Shown here: positions 50,494 to 62,880 of the stretch, one piece after another
Layout: the number at the start of each line of letters is the position of its first letter
How positions within the stretch are numbered: position 1 is the stretch's first letter
NCBI GenBank assembly: GCA_029298735.1
Contig: JANSLP010000042.1
Span: forward strand, 103,514-167,513
Reading direction: 5' to 3'
DNA: 64,000 nucleotides
Origin: Ophiostoma sp. CBS 140.51
Lineage: Eukaryota > Ascomycota > Sordariomycetes > Ophiostomatales > Ophiostomataceae
Program-made: the position numbers and the translations under genes
Notes under the pieces: generated by a model
Told to the model about the DNA's origin: nothing
Database searches by the model: none
Seen by the model: only the letters and a program-made list of their open reading frames with translations

Positions 50494-52549
50494 CAATCAG
50501 AAAGCTCGAATGCCTTTTCTCCAACATGCACTCCGGGTTGGCATAAATCCTGACGATGTACATAACATCAGTCTTGGACATGCGAGTACCGACGATATGT
50601 CAAATATCCAAGTCCCTCCCATTTCCGGCACGCAACGTCCTCCGCCTTCTCTTGCCTTCATTTCGAACATTCCCCATAACGATAGCCAAAACGAAGCCAG
50701 CCATCAGTCCTTCTTCGAGCCCTCCGGTGGTGCACCCAGCCTCTCTCTTGGTATCCTGCCTACCGAGCAACCCCTCTATCCAAAGCGTTTTGAATCCCAT
50801 GATATTGGCGATTCCGACAGTGAAGACTCGAATATCTTCTCTGGGGTTTCTTCACCAGGTCGGGCGCTACGCCGGGACATGCGCAGCTTTCCACCGGGCC
50901 AGATGCTGCGTGAAGAAGCTCCTGCTTTCCCCGGCTACACGGTACCTATCACTAGCCCGCTCGGCTTTCATAGAGCAGCCAGATACCCTCAAAATGGTCA
51001 CCACCGTCATGAGAACATCCAGATGGGCGGCACCGAGTTCAGAAACAACAATCTTTCTCAGATGCAGATCGTCAACAATATCTCCGCTATTCCATCTCTA
51101 TGGGCTGAAATGTATGACCAAAGACGAAAGACACGACTGAACCGCAAGAAAATGGCAGAGCTCCGAAATCAGATCTTGAGACTACGGTCCGAAAAAACCA
51201 GGGCTGACAATGACCTTCAACGCCTAACCCTGTCGCACTCCCAGTCCGGCCAGTCTCTTCCACCTTTTCAGTCGGCAATGCTAGTTGAAAAGGCACGAAA
51301 CATTCAGGACGAGTGCTCCTCAGTGGAGGCAAGGTACGAAAAGCTAGACAGAGAGCTACGCCACAGAGAAAAGAAGCTGGAGACCTCAGAGATCAGGTTT
51401 TTCCAGAGTATATCCACCGGCGCCGATACCTCTCAGCCGGGGATACCCCGTTTGGCCGAGCTTTCTTTTCATCAACCATCGAATCTTGCTTCCGCCCATA
51501 ACAGCCTGAGCATCCAAATGACCGGCCACAATGTCGTTCAGGCTGCAGCTGTCCCTAGCCCTTTATCGTCAAACTCTTTTCCAATGTCTGATGTTTTCTT
51601 TCTTGGACTTTCTGGTGAACGGCCAACGGATGTACATCCTCTCTACACTCACCTCCTCCAGTTGTCCGGTGCCCTCAACTCTTCCAGGCAAAACTATGAA
51701 GACCTAATCAGCGAGCAACAAGATATTCTGGGTGACTTGCAGAGCCGTGTTGAGCTGGACATGAGCAGCAACAGCCAGGAATACGGCATCAACGACTTGA
51801 CGGTCTCTTTGAACAGTGACCCAGGGTCAGACAAATTCCATGCCGCATTTTCCGGTTATATCAACAAGAGTGACCAAGAATTTCTGCAAACATTCGACGA
51901 GGCAGAATCGGCATCCCGGGATTTGATTTGTTCTCAAGAACGGCAGGTCGCAAGGATCCGTGAGGCCTGTGTCCGTCTGAACGTTCTTCCCAACAACATT
52001 TCTTTCGAAAAAAATCGCATTGCTTTTGGCGACAGCAACGAAAGCGACGATGAAGGCATTGTGTTGGACATATTGGCAAGTCATCTTCATCCCAATAGTA
52101 GTCCTGTCACAACGAGTTTTCCCATACTGGTTACGAATCCATTGATTGTTGCTGCGCAGTACCCATTGCCTCCCAAGGAGGCACTGAGAAGTATTGTCGA
52201 CCTTCCTGAAGACAACCCGCGGCGCCGATTACTGTTCGATGACTACATCAAGGAGTACGGGATCATATCAAGTCTCTCACGTGCTCAATTTGACAACAAA
52301 GCCGATTTTGTCAACCGCTGGCTACTGCAGAGCCTGCGCATGTCACCGTTGTCAGCGTTGCAGCTTTACGCAACCTTTTCGACTATCCTGCGTGTCATCA
52401 ATGTTACACAATGGCAAAAGGACGTGATTCATTTTTGGACTCGCGATGGCACAAATGAACCGGAGCAGTTCTTTGAGGGGCCTGTTACAGAGCCTCTATC
52501 GTCTAGTTCGGCAACATCTAGCTCGAGTGCTGACAATAGGCAAGGGTAA
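50438..52549 (+). CDS. Unknown protein with central coiled coil
   Basis: Intronless, 703 residues. I do not recognise a named domain. Residues 1-210 are Ser/Pro-rich with low order. From about WAEMYDQRRKTRLNRKKMAE (near 223) to LRHREKKLETSEIRFFQSIS (near 325) the sequence is highly charged with heptad-like hydrophobic spacing, so a coiled coil is likely. A second helical part includes LHPLYTHLLQLSGALNSS-like sequence around 400 and QEFLQTFDEAESASRDLICS around 480. The C-terminal part, with FDDYIKEYGIISSLSRAQFD and RWLLQSLRMSPLSALQLYAT, looks folded and well conserved in style. The tail is Ser-rich. Codon use and the long uninterrupted frame make it a real gene. No function is proposed. Confidence 0.85.
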   Translation: METSRSQPLPSLTTSDGHDNQKARMPFLQHALRVGINPDDVHNISLGHASTDDMSNIQVPPISGTQRPPPSLAFISNIPHNDSQNEASHQSFFEPSGGAPSLSLGILPTEQPLYPKRFESHDIGDSDSEDSNIFSGVSSPGRALRRDMRSFPPGQMLREEAPAFPGYTVPITSPLGFHRAARYPQNGHHRHENIQMGGTEFRNNNLSQMQIVNNISAIPSLWAEMYDQRRKTRLNRKKMAELRNQILRLRSEKTRADNDLQRLTLSHSQSGQSLPPFQSAMLVEKARNIQDECSSVEARYEKLDRELRHREKKLETSEIRFFQSISTGADTSQPGIPRLAELSFHQPSNLASAHNSLSIQMTGHNVVQAAAVPSPLSSNSFPMSDVFFLGLSGERPTDVHPLYTHLLQLSGALNSSRQNYEDLISEQQDILGDLQSRVELDMSSNSQEYGINDLTVSLNSDPGSDKFHAAFSGYINKSDQEFLQTFDEAESASRDLICSQERQVARIREACVRLNVLPNNISFEKNRIAFGDSNESDDEGIVLDILASHLHPNSSPVTTSFPILVTNPLIVAAQYPLPPKEALRSIVDLPEDNPRRRLLFDDYIKEYGIISSLSRAQFDNKADFVNRWLLQSLRMSPLSALQLYATFSTILRVINVTQWQKDVIHFWTRDGTNEPEQFFEGPVTEPLSSSSATSSSSADNRQG

Positions 52550-55500
52550 GGCAAGGCAGTCGCGATATTGTTAAACCACCCTTACAAGACACAGCCTGCC
52601 ATTCCCATCCGCAGCCACAGCCGTCTCTCGCCCATAATTTTAAGATCTAAATCTCTTTTATACCCATTTCTTTTGTTAGGTCGGGCGTCTTAAGTTATTT
52701 TTGAGTTGCTCATGTTTCTCAGGGGGTACGCTATCCTGGGTCATCTTTGTATTTATCCTCGCTCTTATTTTTCTTCTTCCTCCCTTATTGTTTCTATGCG
52801 CTCAACAGATACCCATATCATGAGCGGATTGTAATTATAAACCTTGGACATCTGATTTCTAATGTCACTCCTTTTCTCCTTCTGTTTAGTTGATCTTCGG
52901 CCCTGTCTGTTCAACACATTGAATCCCTATTTTCCCAACCCATTGTTTGTCCAACTTGGCCTCGACACCAGTACTAGGCTTTCAGCTAACCAAGTAAGGA
53001 TAGGTGTTATCTTTCTCTCATAATTGGTTCCTCAAGACGACATCAACATGACATGTCGTCGAAGTTTGTTGAGAACTGTTTGTGGAAAAGGCGCTAAAAG
53101 CGGCCCGAGCCCGCTAGCGAGAGACTTGTTACTTTTAGTGCGAAATTGGCAAACGCTCCCTCTCTGTCTCGGTCTTGTCCCTTGGCAAGGCCGTCTTTTG
53201 TATTTAGGAGTTGGATTTGATCCGGTGTGGAAGAGAGCCGCCTTGGCTCTATGCATTTATGTTGTACTGCGTTCTGCTTCATGATAGGCCACGTTAGGTT
53301 GTTGAATAAAAATGCCTCTCCTTAACTGCATTGTACTGGGAAAGGTGGCTAAAAATATTGCTGTCATGGTGCTTCTGTCTTTGTCAATTGGAGAGCGATT
53401 TGGTCATCATCGTTGTCATGATGCATCAAGACGTGAAGTCAAGGAAATAGGGTTTAAGTAGTATTTTTACAGTGCCTACAAGAAAAGAGAAAATAAGCTT
53501 CTTTTTGTAACAGTGAAATGGGATGAAGGGCCACTTTGTCTTGTCAGCAGCGACCTCGCTAACTGATAAAGGGTCCTCTCCTTGACGTGGGTATGGAACA
53601 AGTAACTGCAAGGCAAAACAACACGACAATATCGAAGCCCGACAAGGAGACTGGACAGGGAACGCGGAACATTCAGAAACACAAACGAAGAAAAAGCGAC
53701 GGAGTAGAGCAGAAGTAACTGGATACGTTGTAGTTGAGAGGGTCACCGCCAGTCACCTTCTTCTTCTCTTCTATTTCTTGGCTTGAGTAGCTTCTGTTGC
53801 ATCCTGGCGAATTCATAAAGCTCTTCATTAAGAGAGAAGGTCTTTCGCCTTTTGAGGGCCAAGTGTCTGGCCACCATTTAAGCGGGCTCGCGACATGCAA
53901 GGTATGTCAGGACGTCGTTGTCAGTTTTCGCCAAGCCTTTTTTGCTGCGCGGAAGCGAGCACTGCCGGCAACGGGCTGGTCTCCCACGGAGCAGTAAAAG
54001 AAGCACAAGAGGATGAAAACTCGAAAACACGGGGGTTACAAGGAGAGCAAGAGGACAAAGAAAACAGAAAACTAAAAAAGTTTTAAGCCCCAGAAAGCCA
54101 AAAAGGCGTAAAAAAGAGAATAGGCACAGACCAACGAGCAGGGTTCTTGTCCTCGTTCTTGTTGTGGCCCACGTTTCAGGCTTGCTTGAGGTCGTCGCAA
54201 AAGCGGGTCCGCCGCAGATCGAGGAGGCTCGGGGTACGGAGCCAGGAGGCAAGGCTAGTTTCTGTGTCTCTCTGTCTTGTGCATTTTTGTGTAAGTTGCT
54301 GTGGGGTTTCTGTGACTTTTATGAGTTTCGTGCCTTGTTTTTGTGTTTTTGTGCTGTGGCCTCTGAGAAAAAGTTGTTAGTCCTCAGTTGTTGGTCCTCT
54401 GTTTTTTGGCTGCCATTTGTTCACACAAATTCCCTTACCAAACCCCTTGGCGCTGGCTGTTAATGACAGGTGACGGGTGCTATGGCCAACGAGACCCAGG
54501 CCCAAGTAAAAGTACACGTCGGCTTGCTGGCTCTGTATCGTATTTTGTGTCGCATTCTGTATCGAGTTTCTGGCTCTGGGGAGAAAATACTCCGTACTCC
54601 GTCCAGACTGGTCCAAAAGGCCCGTTCGACTGCCGAGTCGCAGTCTCGTCGCGGACTGTTGCCAAACACACACCCGCGGCTCCTGTCCTGCTTGGCATTT
54701 ATGTGAGGAGATGTACGACGTACATTGTACAAACCTGCACAAAAAAGGCGATACCAAGCAAGAGACATCTCGTTGCCCAGTCTGGTGCTTGGCCAACCTC
54801 GTTTCTCCGTCTTCCACTATTCATTTCTTTTTCTCATTTTTATTTCTATTTCCTTGCCTTTATCCTACAGCCTCTGGGCGGCCATCGTTTCTGCAACGCT
54901 CCGGTTTCTTGACCACGGAACGGCTCTTCTCCCTCTCCTTGGCTCGTATCTAGCCTATCACAAACCTCCTGTTCATCACTCATCACTGTAAAGGACCTCT
55001 TCCGTATCTTCTTTTCTGTCTCCATACTGCCTTCTTTCATTCTATTTTGTTTCTTATCCGTTCTTTCTCTCGGCCATTTTCACTTCCATCTTCAATTACA
55101 TTCTCCGTCTCCTTTTCCTTTCCTTCTCTTCTTCTCTTTACCCCCTTTTCTTAGGACAGCCCCGGCTTGTTTTGTTTGGATCTGTTCGGTTGACCCGAGT
55201 TGTTTTATCCATTTTCACAGTTCTCTCTCTTTCATCATTCTATCCTCATCTCTTCTTTTATTCTTACATTCCTTCACACCTTGTTTCTTCCACCCTTGGT
55301 TTCTCTTCTTTTTCTTTCTTCTCTTCTTTCCTCCCCACACCATCCTTAATCATCATCACATCCTTCTCGCCAGTCTTCCAATGATTCTGTCCAGCTTCAT
55401 GTTGGCCAGCTGTCTGTAAATTGACAGCCACCTACTTCTTCTCTACCGACTTGACCTTCTCGTATTATTGGATGCCTTCATTGTCATTCAATGGCCACAT

Positions 55501-55680
55501 TCTCTCTTCGCCTATCACATCTCTTCTTTTCACCTCGACCCGTATCGTGAAAAGGGCGTACTATCCTTAATTCTAGCCCGCATCATTCAACCACATCCAG
55601 CATCTCGAGCATCTTCTACTCTCGATATATCTTATCAACTCCCAACACACACACTCGACCACCCACCCACCACCTTAACA
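52550..55680. other. Intergenic region upstream of the P450 gene
   Basis: 3.1 kb with no supported gene. The left end is the 3' region of the unknown-protein gene. From about 54780 to 55680 the plus strand is strongly C/T-rich and is the likely promoter and leader of the P450. Open frames at 54377-54912 on both strands overlap one another and lack protein features. Confidence 0.5.
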
Positions 55681-57588
55681 ATGCCTAACTCATCATCGAC
55701 GGCGGCGGCCGTCCTTCTCCGCACATACAACATCTTCAGCAAAGCCGACTCCCTACTCGACATTGCACCAGGAGCACGCATGGCCGCAGCTTCAGTCTCA
55801 AAGTCCGTCTCTGCGTCGTCAGACCCGTTTGCTAGCCGACTCAGCTACTACATAGCACTCGCTTGCATACTACTCACCGTCTACCTCGTTCGCGGCTCTC
55901 GCAAGGAGAAACTCAACCTACCCTTCTACAAGGCAGCCAAGTCAAAATGGATCTTCAGTGCAGAGGATCTTGTTCGTGACAGTTACAATAAGGTTGGTCC
56001 ACACTGCGTGACGGGTCGTTCCTCCCGTTGGCGGACACTCGAATGGCGTCTTCCTTTACCTTCACGATCGTGATCGCTCCTTCTTCGCATCTTGATACAT
56101 TCACCCCGTTCCTTCCTATCTAACACATACATAGTTTTACGACAAGGTCTACCAAATAAAAGCCACGGAAGGCACGCAGGTGCTCATCCCTGCCAAGTTC
56201 ATCGCTGAACTGAAGGGTCTCCCCGAAGAGATTCTCAGTGCCACCGAAGCTGTCAACGAGGCCATGTTGAGCCAGTACACAAAATTCAGTCTCGGCCACA
56301 ATGGCGACATGCTTTCGGGTGTCGTCCGCACGAAGTTGACGCAGAACCTGGCACGGCTCGTCCCTCAGCTGCGCAAGGAGATCGAATACGTCGTGGCCAC
56401 AGAGTTCCCAGAGTGCAATGGTAAGACATCCAAGAGAGCACTTCCTCCCTTTATTTCTCTTTACCAACGTTATCTAGACTGGACACCCGTCAAGGTGCAC
56501 CCCTTCGGCCTCCGTGCCATTGCCCGCCTCTCCGGCCGCGCATTTGTCGGCACATCCATCAACCGCAAAGAGGAGTGGATGGACACGAGCATCAACTTTG
56601 CCATGCACGTCTTTGTGGCTGTCGTCAAGCTACAGTTTATCCCCGCCTGGCTTCGACCCATCGGCCAGTACTTTGTTTCTGACCTGCGCCGCATCCGCGA
56701 CGACATCAAGCGCGCCAAGGCGATGCTGCAGCCCATTATGGAGGAGCGTCTTCGCGACATGGACATTCCCGGCTACGAGAAGCCCGATGACCTGATCCAG
56801 TGGCTGCTGGATACACTACCGGCGGCGGAGCGGCGTGACTTCCAGGCCCAGACAGAACTGCAGCTGGTGCTGAGCGCGGCTTCGATCCACACAACCAACA
56901 ACCTTCTGGCGGACTGTATGTTCGACCTTGCGGCGTATCCGGACGTGCAGCGGGAGCTTCGTGAGGAGGCCATGGCCGTGTTGCATAGTGAGGAGGCATG
57001 GGCACGCAAAGACAGCATGGTGCGCCTTAAGAAGATGGACAGCTTCATCAAGGAGGTGCAGCGGTTCTCGGGCAATATCAGTGAGTCTCTCCCCGAGTAT
57101 CCTCTCTATTAAGACCATCACTAACAATCACAGCCGGCTTTATTCGCAAGGTCATGCATCCCATAGAGCTCTCTGACGGCACCCGCCTGCCTCGTGGCAC
57201 CAAGATCCTGGCACCCCAGGTCGGCTACTCGCGTGACGAACGCCACTACCCGGAACCCGACACCTTTGATGCACTCCGTTTCTTCCGCCTACGCAAGCGG
57301 TCCGAAGAGGACGGTCACCGCTGGCAGTTCACCACAATTGGCGATACCAACATGAACTTTGGTGCGGGAAAGCACGCATGCCCTGGTCGGTTCTTTGCCG
57401 GCAACGAGCTCAAGATGATGCTCTCGTACTACCTCATCAACTTTGACATGAAGCTCAAGGACGGCGAGGAGCGGCCAAAGCCGATGATGATTATGATGTC
57501 CAAGACACCGAACCCAGAGGGCGAGGTGCTCTTCCGGCGGCGGACCGTCGATACGGTGGATGAGGTTGCGGGCAGCGCAGAGTCATGA
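55681..57588 (+). CDS. Membrane-anchored cytochrome P450 monooxygenase
   Basis: Four exons: 55681-55992, 56135-56420, 56478-57080, 57134-57588, giving 551 residues. A membrane anchor (YYIALACILLTVYLVRG, about 52-70) follows a Ser/Ala-rich start, so it should sit in the ER membrane. P450 marks are the I-helix region ASIHTTNN, the K-helix ExxR at Glu392-Arg395 in KEVQR, the PEPDTFDALRF region (440-450), and the haem loop FGAGKHACPGRFFA with Cys483. Together with the block FSLGHNGDMLSGVVRTKLTQ these resemble fungal terpenoid-type P450s such as the ent-kaurene oxidase-like group. Substrate is unknown. No terpene synthase, polyketide synthase or transporter gene lies nearby in the window, so a cluster role is not supported. 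The I-helix lacks the usual acidic residue before Thr-Thr. Confidence 0.92.
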
Positions 57589-60500
57589 AAACAGGCATGA
57601 CTGGTTTGGTTCGGTTTGATTTTTGTTTGTACGGCCAGAGGCTTTGCAATGGGCCTGGCGTCCGATACCCCATATAACTGTACATATTTATTCTTCTTTA
57701 AAAAGGGAATATGGATAGGGAAACTAGAAAAATACAGCATATTACAATATCTGTATGCACTTGACGAGCGCGTGTACAGAATACGAGCATAATAGACGCG
57801 ATAAGCGACGAAGTGTGTCTGTCGACAGGCGAGTACAACATTTAGGCACGCTTACATATAGAACAAGGCTCGTATGTCCAGGCTGAGAAGTAAAAAAATT
57901 CGAAAGGTAGTCAGGAAAGATCAAGGCAGTACGGCATGTCTGCAAGAGTAGGATATTATGCTCTGCTGAGGCCCTTCCCTCGCAATATCAGCAAGGCACA
58001 TCTGCTCATCAAAGAAAGATCCTACATCGACGCGTCGAGGCCATCTCGAGGCCAGCCTTCTGCCTTTCTCGGCACGTTTTCCGCGTTGAGTCGGGTCGGA
58101 GCCGACGATGGATCAAGCCGTGGCAGTGACTGAGGTCCTAACAAGCCCAACCTACAGCCGGCTCCATGCAGAGGCTCTGTGTCGATATATGAAAATACCG
58201 ACGCTCCCCATGCATTTTGAAAGGCCGACCACGATCCTATGAGTTGCGTCAACAAGGTACCGTTGATTGCAGGCGCGGTCTGGAACTTGTGCTGGTACCT
58301 GTATCTGCATCTCAGCACCGCCATGTTCACATCAACGGTCCTGAAGGAAGCGCTAAGGCAACGTGCATATCGGCGTGAGCGAGTTGGACAGTTTTGAAAT
58401 TGAGATTTGGGCCGCGCGCGGGCCCGGGAGGTTCCAACGGTCCTCACGCATGGAACTTGTGCCTTCGAGAGGGGGCCGTTCCCCTCCAACGAGACCACAG
58501 CGGTTGCAAAGAAGCACGAATAAAATAGGGGACCACCGTCGTCGCAGCCTGCTCTCTGCCGTGTGTCATTTTCTTTTTTCTGCCGCATTCTGCCTATCGT
58601 CCCATCATTGCCCTCTGAAATTTGTAAAGTTAAGATGTAGGCAGCATGGCACTTCTGTTGGTCCCTTTGGATGAAACCCATTGCACTCTACGACATATTT
58701 TATCCATCTCGTCTTTGAATTTTATATTTGTTACAAAGTGTTGGCTAGCACGTATAGGTGGCACATTGTTTATCGGGTTAATGAAGCAACAAACATTTCA
58801 AATAATGCATCACCAAATAGACCACACGCTTACAACGAAGCATCGGAGGATCGAGACCAGACGGGAGCTACGCTTCTCTCCGGCGCGGTTCACTTGGTCG
58901 TAGGACCAGATCAGGCAGTTCCTTCTCATCCGCTCTTCTTTTTTTATTGGTTTTTTTTCCTTCTACGACATTCTCTTGCAACCTTCTCCCGGCTCCGTCA
59001 TCACATTGTGAGATTATTGTTGTTGCTTCAGTAGGGGAGACATGCCAGCCGCGCCAAGGGCCAAAAGCCATTGAAATGGGCTGTCAGCGCCAGTAAACCG
59101 CCGAAACAGTGAGGGTACTTCGGACGACCGTGCTAGGAAACAGTGTCGACACTGTGCCATCGTTTTCCCAACTTTTCTTTCCCTCTCACCAGAGAAGCGC
59201 CGAAGTGCTTCCTTTTTAGGAAGGGCATCCCATTCTCAACTAGCAAGGCTCGGCTTTGCCAAAGAGCTCTTTGGCCTCACCTGCTTTTGCATCTCTGACT
59301 GGCCTTCAGTAAGAATATCCCGAGCTCCGCAGGCCAGCCCGTCCGTTGTTCTCCGCAAACGAGTGAAGGAAAGATGACGGCGTCATTTCTTATTTTTCTT
59401 TTGCCTTTTTTCGTCCTCGAGGCTAGACATGAGACCCCACCAAAACGATCGCCATCTTGACGCCGGCGGGCGGTGATAGGGCCAGAGGGGCAAAGACGAT
59501 TCGGTGCAACAGTTGTCGTCTGATGCCAGACGGTTAAGCGTTTGTATGTTGCCTCTACTTTCCTCCAACGGGCGTTTCTATTTTTTATTTTTTTTTCTTC
59601 CTGAATGTCATGTTTGGCGTCTGGCTACCGTGGGGCCATGGACTTTACTTCCTATTTTCATTTATTTTCGGTAGTTTTATTTTTTGTCTCCTTTGATTCT
59701 GGTTTTTAATTTTTATTCTAGAAGAAACTTGCTCATATTGTTGTTTGTCAAGTTTCATTTTAGTTGACAACTCCCCAAAACAGCAAGTGAATAAGAAGGA
59801 CCGACAGCAAAAAAGCCACCAGTTCAGACACAAAGAAAAGTAAACAATAAATAAAGCTCATAAAGAAAAGGCCCAAGAACGATAACGATGGTTGGCTATT
59901 ATTTGGCGATGTAACGACGTTAACATTTTATCGGGTCAACGTGCTTGCTGTTTCAGCCTTCCTAAACCGGTGAGTGGTGTTCTGGAAACAAAAGAAGAAC
60001 AAGCCGTTGGTACGCTGGGCGCCAAAAACGTTAAGAAATCAGCTCAGAAAATAAAACAAAAATAAACACCAACAGCGTCACAGTTTTCCTTTCGCCCTGA
60101 CATCGGGCCGTTGGATATGGGCAACTGACTGGTTTTCGGGAGGCGATATGTTCGCTGGCCATCTATGAAGTAGCTGCCGCTGATTAGGCTCAGTCACAGG
60201 GCCACATTATGAAAGAAAGAACAAAAGAAAGAAAGCTGGCAGCCGCTGGTTGGTGCCAGCACTATTGAAAAACAACCCAAAAAGGCTGTGAAGTGCGAAT
60301 GCGAGAACGATCTTCTCTAGTTGATTTGCCGCCAACAGAACTCTAACGGTCGTCGCCGGTCGTCACTGGTCGTGTTTGCTTTGACGAGGCTTAAGGCTTA
60401 AATTTTAAGCTGTGTTCTAATTTTGAAAGCCGGAGATGCACAAATTCAATAGATCACAAAAACGATGGAAAGAAGGTTCACAACATGGCCCAAAACAGCA

Positions 60501-61002
60501 ACAATGAGAGAACCAAACGTCGTCGAACGTTACAATTGGTTTGCCGCGATGACGATGACGGAACGGGAGGTGGTTCCCCTGGCCTTACACCTCAACTTTC
60601 CTGCCGCTCAGCTGAGCTGCAATCCTGCGTGGACCCGAGACGGCGGTCCCGGGCCTTTCGATTGTGCCTCAGTAGGGCTATTATTGACCTCAATCTGCGA
60701 AGATGGTCACTGGTCTCTTTTCACTGGTTGGATATTTCTCGGTGACTGCGTCCTGTGGAGGAAGTTATCCATCTCATGCGAGACATCAACAACACACAAG
60801 CAACTGCCCCATACAACAATGCAAGGGCTGAAGTGGAACGGCTGACAGTGCACGACGAGTGAAGTGTAATACGTATTACAGAGTAGTGGACCGCACCAAC
60901 ACAGCTGGCAAGGCTGTGCTTGCAGAGAGGCTTGCATTCCGTATGATACGATAGTTGCCAATTTGCAGACTACAGGAAAGACGCAGACTGGAATCCACTA
61001 CA

Positions 61003-61301
61003 ATGGTCACAAGTTCGCCCTATGGCTCGCCCGGTACTTCTCCCGACATGCCGTCTGAACAAGTTCTCGGGCCCAATCGACGTGCTATGGACGCATTTGG
61101 TAAACTTGTACGCCTGCCGTAGCTAATGAGCATTTCCTTTTATTTTTCTTCTCTTTCTTTTCTTTATCCTCTGTTGTTGGCTTGCTGTCAAACGTTGCAG
61201 GCGCCCTTACTAGGAGAGTCAGAGAGCCAAAAAGTCAGGCCATTTTCCTTTACCGGAGCCTTTTTCTTGGAGCATCTTCTCCTTCTGTTTTCTTTCTTTA
61301 G
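61003..61301 (+). CDS. Weak candidate: small two-exon gene of 65 residues
   Basis: The 39-codon frame starting at 61003 begins MVTSSPYGSPGTSPDMPSEQ, which reads more like protein than other frames nearby. A GTAAAC donor at 61100 and a CAG acceptor ending at 61200, after a pyrimidine-rich tract, would remove 101 bases. The frame would then continue as GALTRRVREPKSQAIFLYRS to a stop at 61299-61301. No family is recognised. Against it: the second exon ends in a low-complexity hydrophobic run, and the join is supported only by motifs. It may equally be chance. Confidence 0.22.
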
Positions 61302-62834
61302 CTACAGCCTATGTGGGCACGATCACAGTTGTTGCTTATTGTTGTGCGCCTCGGGAGGCTCTAGGACCGAGGACCAAAGGGTGCTTCCCTTCTTCTTCCT
61401 GCCATTTTCTGTATTTTCTTCTATTTTTCTTCTTTTTCCATACCTCTTTCCTTGTTTGATATCGTCCAGTTCCTCTTTTTCTCCGTCTTGCTCCTCTTTT
61501 TTAACATTTTCGCCTTCCTCCTGCCAGCCTTGGGCCGCCGTTCGGTGCCACTTGTACCGCACATAGTTTCATTGCACGGGAGAATCAGAGGCGAGGTCAG
61601 GCTCCCAAGCTCGTAAGATACAAGGATACAAAGATACAAAGATACCAAAATGGGGCTTTGTTCTACTTTGCACAGATGCCCACTGGCCTTCACCTTCTTT
61701 TTTCACCTGTATTTTTTTGTAGAAAACCACGCCATACGGGAAGCCAAAGGTGCGAATGCGTTAAAAAGATCAAAAGAAAGAAAACAGCGCCCGAGCCAAA
61801 GACGAAAAACGCGAGGAAGAGAGGACCGAGAGGGGGAGGGACCACTTGAAAGGCAACACTGCCTCGTCTGGCAACACAGACACAGAGCCGAAAAAAAAGC
61901 CAGGAAGGAGAAAAAAACAAAGAAGCACTAGAAGAAGGCTAAAAGCGCCACAAAAACAACAAAGGGAACCACAGACACCACAAACACCACTCAATGAGCA
62001 CAGAAGAGCAGAAAAAGATTCACCAAAATCCCGCTAAACTGACCCTTTGGCACCAATGGCACCTGTCTTGGGAGGGCCACAACGCCCTGTAACTCCACAG
62101 ACCTAAAGCTCAGAGAGGAAAAAAGGAAAAGCAAAAGGGAAAAACTCCAAACATCAAGGGAGAGGGGTGCGGCCAAGCCCAGTCTAGCATTTATCACAGC
62201 ACCACAAAAATACAGAACCACAGCCGTATGCCAGCCGTGTAGTAGCGGCGATAGTGGAGTACTCCAACTCCCCAAGTCTCCATTTTCCAGTGCAGAAATG
62301 GGCTTGTTCGCCTAATCGACAAATCAGATACGGCGTAGTGCCTTCTCGGCATGGAGGAATTCATGATGCCATGCCGACTGGAGGTTGGGGACATGTGCAT
62401 CGTTGCATCGTGGAGGAAGGAGAGGGGAAATATGTGTTGAGATAGTCGTAATTGTTGCGGTGCGAGTTATGAGTTGCCCTTCCCTTGCTTCTTTTGCTTC
62501 CTTTTTTGATCTTTGGTTTGCTTTTTGGGTTTTATTTTTCTAGCTGTATTTTCCAGATCCTTCCTTAGGAGCTCTTCTCGGTGTCCTCTGCGGTACTTTT
62601 GTGAATCTTTGCCATCCTCGCCTTATTTTCATTTTTTCTATATTTTTTTCTCCTCATTTTATTTGCTCGATCTATCGCAGGCCTTTTTCTCCTCTTCAAA
62701 ATAGCTTCTTTTTTTCGGGTAGGTTTACCAGGACCACCGATTTTGGACAACGGAACCACTTAATCTTATTGGCTAGGATTAACATATTTACTGAATATTA
62801 TTGGCTAAGAGATCAATAAAAACGGGTCATTCTG

Positions 62835-62880
62835 ACCGTCGCCAGTCGTCAGTCGCCAGTCGTTAATCGCCAGTGCCAGC
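62835..62880. repeat. Degenerate GTCGCCA/GTCGTCA tandem
   Basis: About five imperfect seven- to eight-base units (GTCGCCA, GTCGTCA, GTCGTTAATC). A related shorter array lies at about 60345-60372. Confidence 0.6.
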
